DNA of 34,779 bases from Nocardiopsis sp. FR4. Its GTDB lineage: Bacteria; Actinomycetota; Actinomycetes; Streptosporangiales; Streptosporangiaceae. This document shows, one piece after another, positions 1 to 7,610 of the stretch. The stretch is taken from assembly GCF_009830945.1 (NCBI RefSeq), contig NZ_VWVV01000042.1:1-34779 (forward strand). Reading direction: 5' to 3'. A program made the position numbers and the translations under genes. Below the pieces are notes generated by a model. The model made no database searches, was not told the origin of the DNA, and saw only the letters and a program-made list of their open reading frames with translations. The first letter of the stretch is position 1; each line of letters opens with the position of its first letter.

Positions 1-57
1 GAGCGCCAGGCGGCCAATCTCCTTCAGCCACGACAGCGGCAAAGCCATGACAGCCAT
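1..57 (-). CDS. N-terminal fragment of an unidentified outward-facing gene (left copy)
   Basis: The reading frame starts at ATG 57 (or ATG 48) and leaves the window after 19 codons, giving MAVMALPLSWLKEIGRLAL. An AGGAG-like ribosome site lies about nine bases upstream, within the repeat. The same 18 codons occur on the other strand at 34725-34779, so this is the start of a repeated gene. A transposase of a multicopy insertion sequence would fit its repeat nature and the roughly 70 bp from the repeat boundary to the ATG. The residues themselves do not identify a family. Confidence 0.45.
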   Translation of the reverse strand, partial: MAVMALPLSWLKEIGRLAL

Positions 58-127
58 ACCTGGCGCTCCTGGGGTCCTCCCGACCCTACAGACGGTCAGG
101 AACGAACCCCATGAAGAAAGGTAAGGA
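3..127 (+). repeat. Left arm of a perfect 125-bp inverted repeat bounding the window
   Basis: Bases 3-127 are the exact reverse complement of bases 34655-34779, with no mismatch. Identity stops at base 128, just upstream of the GTG codon at 132. The arm holds two divergent ATG codons, each with a purine-rich ribosome site: one at 57 reading leftwards out of the window and one at 111 reading inwards. A 10-bp inverted repeat, gagcgccagg (1-10) and cctggcgctc (59-68), flanks the outward start, and a small hairpin (gggtc/gaccc, 72-86) sits between the two starts. Inference: this is the 5' end of a multicopy element, such as an insertion sequence or a duplicated gene, that continues beyond the window. 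Confidence 0.95.
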
Positions 128-548
128 AGGTGTGACCACCACGGGTGTTCTTGAACCCACTGGTCCCAACAGGGCCCTCGGCCCCACCAGCTGGCTGGAA
201 CGGGTCCTGGTCACCTCCGGCTCCGCCGTCGTCGAGCGCCACCTGCCCGTCCGCGCCCTGGCCGGGTACGAGCGGCGGCCCAACCCGCTGGACGCCCGCA
301 CCCCCGCCGAGTTCCTGCTGACCATGCGCCGCTACCTGGTCTGGGCGGGCGACTGGTCCTACTGGGAGCTGGAGCACCTGTGCGGGGGAGCGGTCAAGCG
401 GTCCACCTTCCGCGAGGTGCTGGAGGGCACCGAGCTGCCCCGGTACGTGTTCCTGATGGCCTTCGTCACTGCCTGCGCCGGTGAGGACGAGGCCGAGCGC
501 CGGCGCTGGGTGACCGCCTGGCGCAGGCTCCGCGCCGCCGGGCACTGA
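111..548 (+). CDS. XRE-like helix-turn-helix regulator
   Basis: A small protein of 145 residues from ATG 111, or 138 from GTG 132. The C-terminal half fits the short actinobacterial XRE-type regulators: an AEFLLTMRRYLVWAGDWSYWEL segment (66-87) as the first helices, KRSTFREVLEG (96-106) as turn and recognition helix, LPRYVFLMAFVTACAG, then the family's Trp/Arg-rich tail ERRRWVTAWRRL (129-140). It presumably binds DNA; the target is unknown. The first seven codons lie in the repeat and match the leader at the right end. With the AAGG run at 123-126, GTG 132 may be the ancestral start and the ATG an extension brought by the repeat. The adjacent glycan cassette reads towards it. Confidence 0.65.
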   Translation: MKKGKEGVTTTGVLEPTGPNRALGPTSWLERVLVTSGSAVVERHLPVRALAGYERRPNPLDARTPAEFLLTMRRYLVWAGDWSYWELEHLCGGAVKRSTFREVLEGTELPRYVFLMAFVTACAGEDEAERRRWVTAWRRLRAAGH

Positions 549-615
549 GCCCGGGCGCCTCCTCACGGCACCGGTCCGGCCCCGGAGGGGTGCCGCCCCC
601 CCCGGGGGGACCGGC

Positions 616-1995
616 TCACCACGCGGTGAGCAGCAGGTGGTTGACGAGCAGCGCCCCCGCGGCCTGGAGGGCGAGCCACACGCGGCGGCCCCGGTCGGGC
701 AGCAGCGCGGCGGCGGGCAGGAGCCACAGCACGAAGGGGAGCCAGATGCGCTCGGTCTCGGCCTTGCTCATCCCCGACAGGTCGGCGACGAGGATCGCGC
801 CGAACGCGGCCGCGACCAGCAGCACCACCTGCCCGGTACCCGTCGCGGGCGGGGGCGGTACCCGCACCGTTTCCGGCAGCAGGGCCAGCGCCCGGCGCAG
901 ACCCGCCGCCGAGGCGAGCCCGGCCGCGAACATGGCGTTGGCCAGGTTCGCCCAGACCCAGTAGCCGTAGGGACGGACCGCCGCCACGCCCTGGTAGTAG
1001 CGCTCCACCAGCAGGTGGTACCCCTCCCACCACCAGAAGCCCGCCGCCGTGAAGGCCGCGGCCACGCACAGCGCCCCCGCCAGGGCGTAGGGCAGGGGGC
1101 GCGCGGTCCGCGCGCACACCAGGACGGTCACCGCCAGGAGGCCGACCAGGACCAGCCCGTAGGACAGGTAGACCGTCCAGCCCAGCAGCAGCCCCGCCGC
1201 CAGCGCCGCGGCCCGGGGCGCCCGGGCCCCCGGGGCCGCCGCCACCGCGAGCAGGGCCAGGCCCCACGCCGCCACCGCCGTGAAGTAGCCGTCCGCCGAC
1301 GCCCCGACCCAGACCGCCCCGGGGAACAGCACCAGGAAAGGTGCCGCGCTCCGGGCCCGGTGCTCGGCGCCCAGCGCGCGCAGCGCCACGAGGACGGCCG
1401 CCGCGGCCGAGCCCCCGGCCACCACGCACCACATCCCCGCCCAGGCGGCGCCGCCGAGGCCGATCCGGTCCAGGGCGACGAAGGTCAGGACGGCGCCCGG
1501 GGGGTGCCCGGCCACGTGCGTCGGCCAGTTGTCCGGCTGCCCCAGGAGGATGTGCCCGGTGAACCCGCGCAGCGCCTCCCCCACGTCCGCGAAGCGGTCG
1601 ACCGAGGCCGGGTACTCGTGCGGGGAGGAGAGCGGACCGGCGACCCCCCGCGGCCAGCCGTCGACGAGGGCCAGCGCGAGGATCCACGCCGTGGCCGCCG
1701 CCCAGGCGGCGGCCACCAGGGAGCGCCAGGGCAGCGCGCGCGCCGCCGGGGGACCCCAGACGACCACCGCCGCCGCCAGGGCGACCGCGGGAACCGTGCC
1801 GGGTCCCGTGTGCGGGAGCCAGGAGGCGTACAGCGGCGGCCATCCCACGTGCAGGCTTCCGTCCGAGCGCTCGATCGCCCTGCCGACCACGGCGGCCAGC
1901 GCGACGAGCAGGAGGGCGGCGAGCGCGGTGAGCACGTCGGACCGGAGCCCGGCGCGCCCCGGGGCGTCCCTTACCACGGGGTCGGACCTCAGCAC
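616..1995 (-). CDS. Multi-spanning membrane glycosyltransferase (GT-C type, mannosyltransferase-like)
   Basis: An integral membrane protein of about 459 residues with roughly ten hydrophobic segments. Start GTG 1995 has GGAGG about ten bases upstream and overlaps the end of the methyltransferase gene by seven bases. Features typical of actinobacterial GT-C proteins are an extracytoplasmic NWPTHVAGHPPG loop, a GADGYF-like ASADGYFTA stretch and a DLSGMSKAETERIWLPF motif near the C terminus. Such enzymes transfer a sugar from a polyprenyl-phosphate donor outside the membrane. It is the last gene of a five-gene minus-strand cassette whose GT2 member could make that donor. The sugar and acceptor are not known. 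Confidence 0.7.
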   Translation of the reverse strand: MLRSDPVVRDAPGRAGLRSDVLTALAALLLVALAAVVGRAIERSDGSLHVGWPPLYASWLPHTGPGTVPAVALAAAVVVWGPPAARALPWRSLVAAAWAAATAWILALALVDGWPRGVAGPLSSPHEYPASVDRFADVGEALRGFTGHILLGQPDNWPTHVAGHPPGAVLTFVALDRIGLGGAAWAGMWCVVAGGSAAAAVLVALRALGAEHRARSAAPFLVLFPGAVWVGASADGYFTAVAAWGLALLAVAAAPGARAPRAAALAAGLLLGWTVYLSYGLVLVGLLAVTVLVCARTARPLPYALAGALCVAAAFTAAGFWWWEGYHLLVERYYQGVAAVRPYGYWVWANLANAMFAAGLASAAGLRRALALLPETVRVPPPPATGTGQVVLLVAAAFGAILVADLSGMSKAETERIWLPFVLWLLPAAALLPDRGRRVWLALQAAGALLVNHLLLTAW

Positions 1996-2681
1996 GGGGG
2001 CGCCACCTCCGGGCCGGAGCGCAGCGCCGCGAACAGGCGGCCCCGGACCCGCCACGAGCCGTCGGCGCACCACCCCGACCGCTCCGCCGCCTCCAACAGC
2101 GCGGGCAGCCCGAGCCGTGCCCACGGGAAGGGCGCGCCGACCCCGCCCCGGCCGTCGGTGACGCGTACGGTCATCCGCTCGCAGACGTCGTCCGGGGCGG
2201 TCTCGGCGATCAGCAGCCCGCCGGGGCGGACCAGGTCCCGCACCCGCGCCAGCAGCCGCTCGGGAGCCCCGCCGATACCGATGTTGCCGTCGATCAGCAG
2301 CGCGGTGCACCACCCGCCCTCGTCCGGCAGCGGGTCGAAGGCGGAGCGGCACAGCGCCCGGCCGCCCGAGGCGTTGGCGTGCGCCACGGCCAGCGGGTTC
2401 AGGTCCACGCCCAGCGCGGTCCGACCGCGTTCGGCCAGGGCCCTGACCAGTCGGCCCGGACCGCACCCCACGTCCAGGGTGCTGCCCTCGCAGCGGTCCA
2501 GCACGGTCGCGTCCACCGTGTCGATCCCGCCGCACCAGCGCTCCACGTCCAACGGCAGCACCGACCCGTCGGCCCGGCGCAGGAACAGCGGGCCCCGGCC
2601 GCTGGCGAGCGCGTCGGTGTACGGGTCGCACCGCCAGGCCGTCGCCTCCTCCTGGGCGACGCCGATTCCGGTCGCACTCAC
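1989..2681 (-). CDS. Class I SAM-dependent methyltransferase
   Basis: A cytosolic protein of about 230 residues. TLDVGCGPGRLVRAL is the glycine-rich SAM-binding motif I and GVDLNPLAVAHA ends in the acidic motif II residue; LVRPGGLLIAET is the usual post-motif strand. Start GTG 2681 is chosen because it overlaps the upstream stop (GTGA) and has a G-rich ribosome site about ten bases upstream. GTG 2690 in the same frame is the alternative. It sits between a DUF2064 protein and a GT-C membrane glycosyltransferase, so a sugar or lipid-linked sugar is a plausible substrate. The substrate is inference only. Confidence 0.75.
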   Translation of the reverse strand: MSATGIGVAQEEATAWRCDPYTDALASGRGPLFLRRADGSVLPLDVERWCGGIDTVDATVLDRCEGSTLDVGCGPGRLVRALAERGRTALGVDLNPLAVAHANASGGRALCRSAFDPLPDEGGWCTALLIDGNIGIGGAPERLLARVRDLVRPGGLLIAETAPDDVCERMTVRVTDGRGGVGAPFPWARLGLPALLEAAERSGWCADGSWRVRGRLFAALRSGPEVAPPC

Positions 2682-3343
2682 CGCGCGCACCCCCCGGTAC
2701 GTTCGGCGACGGCGCGCGCGAACCGGCCCCCGGGGGCCTGCCGCGCGACCAGGGCGGCGTCGGCGGCGGTGTCCACGTCCACCAGGGGCGGCAGGTCACG
2801 CACCCGCAGACCCGCTCCGGTCAGGCGTGCGCGCTGCACCCGGCCGGTCCGTTCGGTCGACATGGGCACGCCGAGCAGCAGGGCGGGGTCGGGGTCGGCC
2901 AGCCCGAGCGCCCAGAAGCCCCCGTCCTCGGCCGGGCCGAACCACGCGTCGGCGCGCCGCCAGGCGTCGGCGGCCAGCACGGGGGCCAGGAGGTCCGCCG
3001 TGACCTGCGGGGTGTCCATCCCGAGCAGCAGGGTGGGCCCCGCGCACCCGGCGAAGGCCGCGGCCAGCCGCTCGTCCAGCCCGCCGCCCGACTGGGGGAC
3101 CACCTCGAAACCCCCGTCCGGCAGCCAGGGGCCGGGCCGTCCCTCCAGGGCCAGCACCCTCCGGCGGGCGGGCAGCGACAGCACCGTCTCCAGCGTGTCC
3201 GCCAGGGCGGCCGCGGCCAGCCGTGCGGCCTCCTCCGGCGTGTACTCGGGGGTCAACCGCGTCTTGACCCGGCCGGGCAAGGGTTCCTTGGCGATCACCA
3301 GGAGCGTCGCGGACCCGGGCCCGCCCCGCGCGGTGCCGCTCAC
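2678..3343 (-). CDS. DUF2064 / TIGR04282-family glycosyltransferase-like protein
   Basis: About 221 residues with the GT-A-like nucleotide-sugar fold of this family. Visible motifs are LLVIAKEPLPGRVKTRL at the N terminus, TLLLGMDTPQVT in place of the usual G-x-D-x-P segment, WFGPAEDGGFWALGL, and LVDVDTAADAAL near the end. The start is GTG 3343, overlapping the stop of the upstream GT2 gene by four bases (GTGA). This suggests translational coupling. The family regularly neighbours GT2 enzymes, methyltransferases and membrane glycosyltransferases in actinomycetes, but its reaction is poorly defined. Confidence 0.75.
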   Translation of the reverse strand: MSGTARGGPGSATLLVIAKEPLPGRVKTRLTPEYTPEEAARLAAAALADTLETVLSLPARRRVLALEGRPGPWLPDGGFEVVPQSGGGLDERLAAAFAGCAGPTLLLGMDTPQVTADLLAPVLAADAWRRADAWFGPAEDGGFWALGLADPDPALLLGVPMSTERTGRVQRARLTGAGLRVRDLPPLVDVDTAADAALVARQAPGGRFARAVAERTGGCAR

Positions 3344-4134
3344 CGGTCCCCTCTCCCCGGTCCCTCCCCCGGGCGCTCCGCGGACCCGCGCAGCACCGCC
3401 CTCATGTCCCGCACCGCCGTCCACGTCCCCCGCCACGTCCCGGTCACCTTGGAGGCGCCCGACCTCGGGTAGTAGGGGACGTCCACCTCGTCGACCCGCC
3501 ACCCGGCGTCCGCGGCGCGCACGACCATCTCCAGGGAGTAGCCGGAGCGCCGGTCGGTCAGGCCCAGCCCGAGCAGGTCCTTGCGCCGCGCGGCGCGCAT
3601 GGGCCCGATGTCGCGGACCCGCACCCCCGTGCGGCGGCCCAGCATCCGCGCGACCACGGCGTTGCCCATCCGGGCGTGCAGAGGCCAGGCCCCGGCCCGA
3701 ACGGGTCGGCGCCGCCCCAGCACCAGGTCGGCGCCGCCGCGCCGGACCGCCTCCGCCATCGGCGGCAGCAGTGAGGGGTCCAGGGAGGCGTCGCAGTCGC
3801 AGAAGCACACGATCTCCGCGGTGGCGGCCAGGAGCCCGGCGTGGCAGGCCGCGCCGAAACCGCGCCGCGACTCGGCCACGACCAGGGCCCCCAGCCGCTC
3901 GGCGATCCGCGCGGAGCCGTCGGTGGACCCGTTGTCGACCACGATCGCCCGCCACCGGGGGGGAACGCGCTCCATGACCCACGGCAGGGCGGCGGCCTCG
4001 TCGAGGCAGGGCAGGATCACGTCCACCGGCGGCGGTCCGTCCGCCTCCGCGGCCTTCCGGGGCTCTTCCGAGGGATGGTCCTGACGTGCGGTGGAGTTCC
4101 CGCTCTCACATCTCGCATTGATCACGGATATCAC
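3340..4134 (-). CDS. GT2-family glycosyltransferase (polyprenyl-phosphate sugar synthase-like)
   Basis: About 264 residues, GT-A fold. VDVILPCLDEAAALP (residues 37-51) is the nucleotide-binding strand, VVDNGSTDGSA follows, and FCDCDASLD supplies the DxD metal site. RRSGYSLEMVVRAADAGWRVDEVDVPY is the conserved acceptor-side region. It most resembles DPM1-like enzymes that load a sugar onto polyprenyl phosphate or a similar acceptor. Start GTG 4134 is the longest option; GTG 4125 is possible. It lies 61 bases downstream of the epimerase gene and overlaps the next gene by four bases, so it belongs to the same operon. Confidence 0.8.
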   Translation of the reverse strand: MISVINARCESGNSTARQDHPSEEPRKAAEADGPPPVDVILPCLDEAAALPWVMERVPPRWRAIVVDNGSTDGSARIAERLGALVVAESRRGFGAACHAGLLAATAEIVCFCDCDASLDPSLLPPMAEAVRRGGADLVLGRRRPVRAGAWPLHARMGNAVVARMLGRRTGVRVRDIGPMRAARRKDLLGLGLTDRRSGYSLEMVVRAADAGWRVDEVDVPYYPRSGASKVTGTWRGTWTAVRDMRAVLRGSAERPGEGPGRGDR

Positions 4135-4195
4135 GCTACGAAGCGAATCGACTCCGCTGGGGGAGGAGGGGTCCGCGACACGCTGTCGCCCTCCG

Positions 4196-5257
4196 TCACA
4201 AGGCCGACACGCCGATCCCCGAGCGCAGATCCGCCCGGGCGAACTCGGTCATCCCCTCCTCGAAGCCCACGCCCGGTCGCCAGCCGAAGACCTCCCGCAG
4301 GCGCTCGGAGGAGGCGGTGATGTGCCGGACGTCGCCCAGCCGGTACTCGCCGGTGACCACCGGGTCCGGGCCCCCGTGCGCCCCGGCCAGGACCCGGGCC
4401 ATCTCCCCGACCGTGTGCGGCGTCCCGCTGCCGGTGTTGAACACCGACAGCACCCCCTCCGGCTGCTCGGCGAGGGCCTCCAGAACCGCCACGTTGGCCC
4501 CGGCCACGTCGCGCACGTGCACGAAGTCGCGCCGCTGGCGGCCGTCCTCGAACACGCGCGGGGACTCGCCCCGGGCCAGGGCCGAGCGGAAGAAGGACGC
4601 CACCCCCGCGTAGGGGGTGTCGCGCGGCATGCCGGGGCCGTACACGTTGTGGTAGCGCAGCGACACCGCCCGGCCGCCGACCGCCCGGGCCCACGCCGCG
4701 CACAGGTGCTCCTGCGCCAGCTTGGTGGCGGCGTAGACGTTGCGCGGGTCGGCCGGGGCGTCCTCACCGACCAGGCCGGGCGCGAGCGGCGCCCCGCAGT
4801 GCGGGCACGGCGGTTCGAAGCGCCCCGCGGCCAGGTCGGCCTCCCGGCGCGGGCCCGGCCGGACCGGGCCGTGCCCGGCGCAGGTGTAGGCCCCCTCGCC
4901 GTAGACCACCATGGACCCGGCCAGCACGATCCGGCGCACCCCCCGGCGGGCCATCGCGGCCAGCAGCGTCGCCGTGCCCAGGTCGTTGCAGCCGACGTAG
5001 TCGGGCGCGTCGCCGAAGTCCGCGCCCAGCCCGACCATCGCCGCCTGGTGGCACACGGCGTCCACCCCGTCCAGGGCCCGCTCCACGGCCCCGCCGTCGC
5101 GGACGTCGCACACCAGGTCGACCTCCGCCCGGGGGTCGTCGCCGTGCGCCTGCGGCAGCAGGGCGTCCAGCGTCACCGCCGTGTGCCCGGCGGCGCGCAG
5201 GGCCTCCGCCACGTGCGAACCGATGAACCCCGCCCCACCTGTGACAAGTACGCGCAT
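4196..5257 (-). CDS. NAD-dependent sugar epimerase/dehydratase with Cys-rich insert
   Basis: About 353 residues, extended SDR family. MRVLVTGGAGFIGSHV is the N-terminal NAD-binding Rossmann motif. LAGSMVVYG holds the catalytic Ser/Thr region and NVYAATK the YxxxK pair; RYHNVYGPGMP and RRDFVHVRDVA are typical of nucleotide-sugar epimerases. An insert containing YTCAGHG and CPHCG looks like a small metal-binding loop, seen in the dTDP-L-rhamnose 4-epimerase-like branch. Start ATG 5257 is fixed by the Rossmann motif. No clear Shine-Dalgarno is seen, and a TAACGT box about seven bases upstream suggests leaderless transcription. It is the first gene of the glycan cassette. The exact sugar is not known. 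Confidence 0.8.
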   Translation of the reverse strand: MRVLVTGGAGFIGSHVAEALRAAGHTAVTLDALLPQAHGDDPRAEVDLVCDVRDGGAVERALDGVDAVCHQAAMVGLGADFGDAPDYVGCNDLGTATLLAAMARRGVRRIVLAGSMVVYGEGAYTCAGHGPVRPGPRREADLAAGRFEPPCPHCGAPLAPGLVGEDAPADPRNVYAATKLAQEHLCAAWARAVGGRAVSLRYHNVYGPGMPRDTPYAGVASFFRSALARGESPRVFEDGRQRRDFVHVRDVAGANVAVLEALAEQPEGVLSVFNTGSGTPHTVGEMARVLAGAHGGPDPVVTGEYRLGDVRHITASSERLREVFGWRPGVGFEEGMTEFARADLRSGIGVSAL

Positions 5258-5400
5258 GCGGGCCACGTTAGGCTCCGCGCGCCGCCCGCGCCCCCGTGGC
5301 ACACCGCCCCGGGGAAAACTCCCCGCCCGGTGTCGGTTCCGGCCAGTACCGTTCGACCTAGGAGTGGAGAGCACACCACAACAGGCGAGGAGAACACCGA

Positions 5401-5963
5401 TGCGCCAGCTGATCGTCACCGCGTTCGTGTCCGTCGACGGGGTCATGGAGGCCCCCGGCGGGGAGCCCGGATACCGCAACTCCGGCTGGACCTTCAAGGC
5501 CGTGGAGATGGACGAGCGGGCCTACGAGATCAAGGCCCGCGAGCAGGAGGAGGCCGGCGCCCTGCTGCTCGGCCGCCGCAGCTACGAGGCGTTCGCCCCC
5601 GTGTGGCCCACCATGGAGGAGTTCGCGGGCTACAACGCGATGCCCCGCTACGTCGTCTCCACCACGCTCGCCGAGGAGGACCCGCGCTGGCCCGCCACGG
5701 TCCTGCGCTCGCTCGACGACGTCGCCGAGCTCAAGAAGGGCGGGGGCGGGCCGATCTCCGTGCACGGCAGCGCCACCCTGGGCCGGGCCCTGGCCGACGC
5801 CGGGCTGGTGGACCGCTACCACCTGCTCGTCTTCCCCCTGCTGCTCGGCGCGGGCAAGCGGCTGTTCAGCGACACCGACAAGGACGCCACCAAGCTGCGC
5901 CTGGTCGAGCACGAGACCTACTCCAACGGCGTCCAGAAGCAGGTGTTCGACGTGGTCGGCTGA
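5401..5963 (+). CDS. Dihydrofolate-reductase-family protein (RibD C-terminal domain)
   Basis: A cytosolic protein of 187 residues. MRQLIVTAFVSVDGVMEAPGG at the start, LLLGRRSYEAFAPVWP, ISVHGSATLGRALADAGLVD and the VFPLLLGAGKRLF segment are standard for stand-alone RibD_C/DHFR-like reductases of actinomycetes. Members are presumed NADPH-dependent, but most have no assigned substrate. ATG 5401 is preceded by GAGGAG at a spacing of about eight. It is divergent from the epimerase across 143 bases and convergent with the flavin oxidase, with only five bases between their stops. Confidence 0.85.
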
Positions 5964-5974
5964 GCCCCTCAGCC
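5958..5974. terminator. Short hairpin between convergent genes
   Basis: GGCTGAG (5958-5964) and CTCAGCC (5968-5974) pair over a three-base loop. The hairpin overlaps the stop codons of the DHFR-family gene and the convergent flavin oxidase gene. It could act in both directions; there is no U-tract. Confidence 0.4.
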
Positions 5975-7225
5975 CCGGGGGAAGAGGGCGTCGGTGAAGG
6001 CGTTGCGGAACTTCCCCGAGGGGTCGAGCTCACCGGACAGGCGTGCGAAGTCCGCAGCGCGCTCGTACCGGGCGGCGATGTCCGCCGGCGCCATCGAGGT
6101 GAGCTTGCCCCAGTGGGGGCGGGCTTCCAGCGGCATGAGGCGCTCCTCCACGGCGGCCAGGACCGGGGACACGAGCTCCGGGTCCGGCAGCCAGGTGAAG
6201 TGGAAGGCGACGCAGTCCCGACCGTACGCCGGGCTCAGCCACAGGTCGTCCGCGCGGACCGTGCGCACCTCCGCGACGTGCAGCGCCGGGGCCACCAGGT
6301 GTCCGATCTCCCGCAGGGCGGCGAAGGCCTCCGCCGCCCGCTCACGGGGCACGTACAGCTCCGACTGCAGCTCCTTGCCCGCGCTGGGCTCCAGTTCGGG
6401 GCGGAAGTGCGGAAGCCGCTCGTGCCAGGGGCCGGGCACCCCCATCTGCTCGGTGCTGGGCTCCGGCGGCATGCCGGGGACGGGGTGCAGCGGCCCCTCT
6501 GCGGACCGACCGCCCCGCCAGGACCCCTCGGGCCGGTCGGTGCGGTGCTTGAGCCACACGGAGCCCTCGCCCCGCCAGTCGGTGAACAGGCTGACGCTGT
6601 AGGCCGCGCCGAACACGTCGTCGACGTGCCCGGCCACCTCGTCCAGGGGCACCCCGACCCGGACCCGCTGGGCGACCGAGAACGCGGGCTCGACATCCAG
6701 CCAGAGCCGGGTGACCACACCGAGCGCGCCGAGCGCGACCACCGTGCCCGGGAAGACCTCCGGATCCGCCTCGCGGCCGAACCGGACCAGCTCGCCGTCG
6801 GGAGCCACGAGCTCGACCGCGCGGACGGCGGCGGACAGGCAGCGCTGGCCGTCACCGGAGCCGTGGGTGCCGGTGGCGCAGGATCCGGCGACCGAGATGT
6901 GCGGCAGCGAGGCCAGGTTCGCCAGCGCGAACCCCCGCCGGTGCAGCTCGACCACGAGTTCGGCGTAGCGGGTACCGGCGGAGACGGCGACGGTCGCGTT
7001 CTCGGCGTCGACCTCGATCCGCTCGGGCAGGCCGTCCAGGCGCACCAGGTCGGCGTCGGAGTCGGCGACGAGGTTGAAGGAGTGGCCGCTGCCCAGCGCG
7101 CGGATCCGCGCACTGTCCCGGACGACGCGGCGCAGCTCGTCCAGGCTCCGGGGCCGGTGGACCCGCGGGCTGGCGTAGGTGACGTTCCCGGCCCAGTTGG
7201 TGGTCTGCGTGTGCGGTGCGGACAT
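5969..7225 (-). CDS. aldO: FAD-linked alditol/aldonolactone oxidase (AldO-like)
   Basis: 418 residues, the size usual for bacterial alditol oxidases. The N-terminal FAD_binding_4 domain shows IRALGSGHSFN, where His48 aligns with the histidine that covalently binds FAD in Streptomyces AldO, and SVAGSCATGTHGSGDG. The C-terminal domain ends with the ALO-type ARPHWGKLTS motif and FRNAFTDALF. It would oxidise sugar alcohols at C1 with oxygen, giving aldose and hydrogen peroxide. Sugar-lactone oxidation is the alternative. There is no signal peptide. ATG 7225 has GGAG six bases upstream. It is monocistronic between convergent and divergent neighbours. Substrate choice is not readable from sequence. 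Confidence 0.8.
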   Translation of the reverse strand: MSAPHTQTTNWAGNVTYASPRVHRPRSLDELRRVVRDSARIRALGSGHSFNLVADSDADLVRLDGLPERIEVDAENATVAVSAGTRYAELVVELHRRGFALANLASLPHISVAGSCATGTHGSGDGQRCLSAAVRAVELVAPDGELVRFGREADPEVFPGTVVALGALGVVTRLWLDVEPAFSVAQRVRVGVPLDEVAGHVDDVFGAAYSVSLFTDWRGEGSVWLKHRTDRPEGSWRGGRSAEGPLHPVPGMPPEPSTEQMGVPGPWHERLPHFRPELEPSAGKELQSELYVPRERAAEAFAALREIGHLVAPALHVAEVRTVRADDLWLSPAYGRDCVAFHFTWLPDPELVSPVLAAVEERLMPLEARPHWGKLTSMAPADIAARYERAADFARLSGELDPSGKFRNAFTDALFPRG

Positions 7226-7610
7226 GAGCTCTCCGGAGGTGGGGGCGAGCGGTGGCCCGGTGCTTCGGGCGGCTCCCCGGAGGATAACCGGGAGCGTTCC
7301 CGCCCCGGTCGGGCGGGTGCGCCGGAACGACGTTCCAGACGCCGTAAGGTTGTCCTCATTTCATTGACATTTTCCAGCCAACGTTTTTCCGGGTTAATTT
7401 CCGGGTGTTACGGATTCGTTGTTTCCTGTTGTTTCGCCGGATGACTCCCCGCGGTTAGAGTCTGTCCCCGGGCCGAAGCGGTGCAGTTTTCCCCCATGTG
7501 TCCCACCCCACGTCTCACGGGGCGTCGTACCCGTCCGAAGAGCCGTGTGCGCCTTGTGCGTACGGCCGGTCCGAGGAACACGCTCCGGATCGATCCGAAC
7601 GAGGATTCCC
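7226..7610. promoter_or_regulatory. Divergent control region, relatively AT-rich
   Basis: This gap separates the oxidase gene (minus) from the LARTG surface-protein gene (plus). It contains a palindrome GGAACG-A-CGTTCC (7324-7336), a TTGACA box at 7364-7369 and a run of T-rich sequence to about 7440, clearly lower in G+C than the neighbours. No -10 box at standard spacing from the TTGACA is convincing. No gene is supported here: the short open frames lack actinomycete codon bias. Confidence 0.5.
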
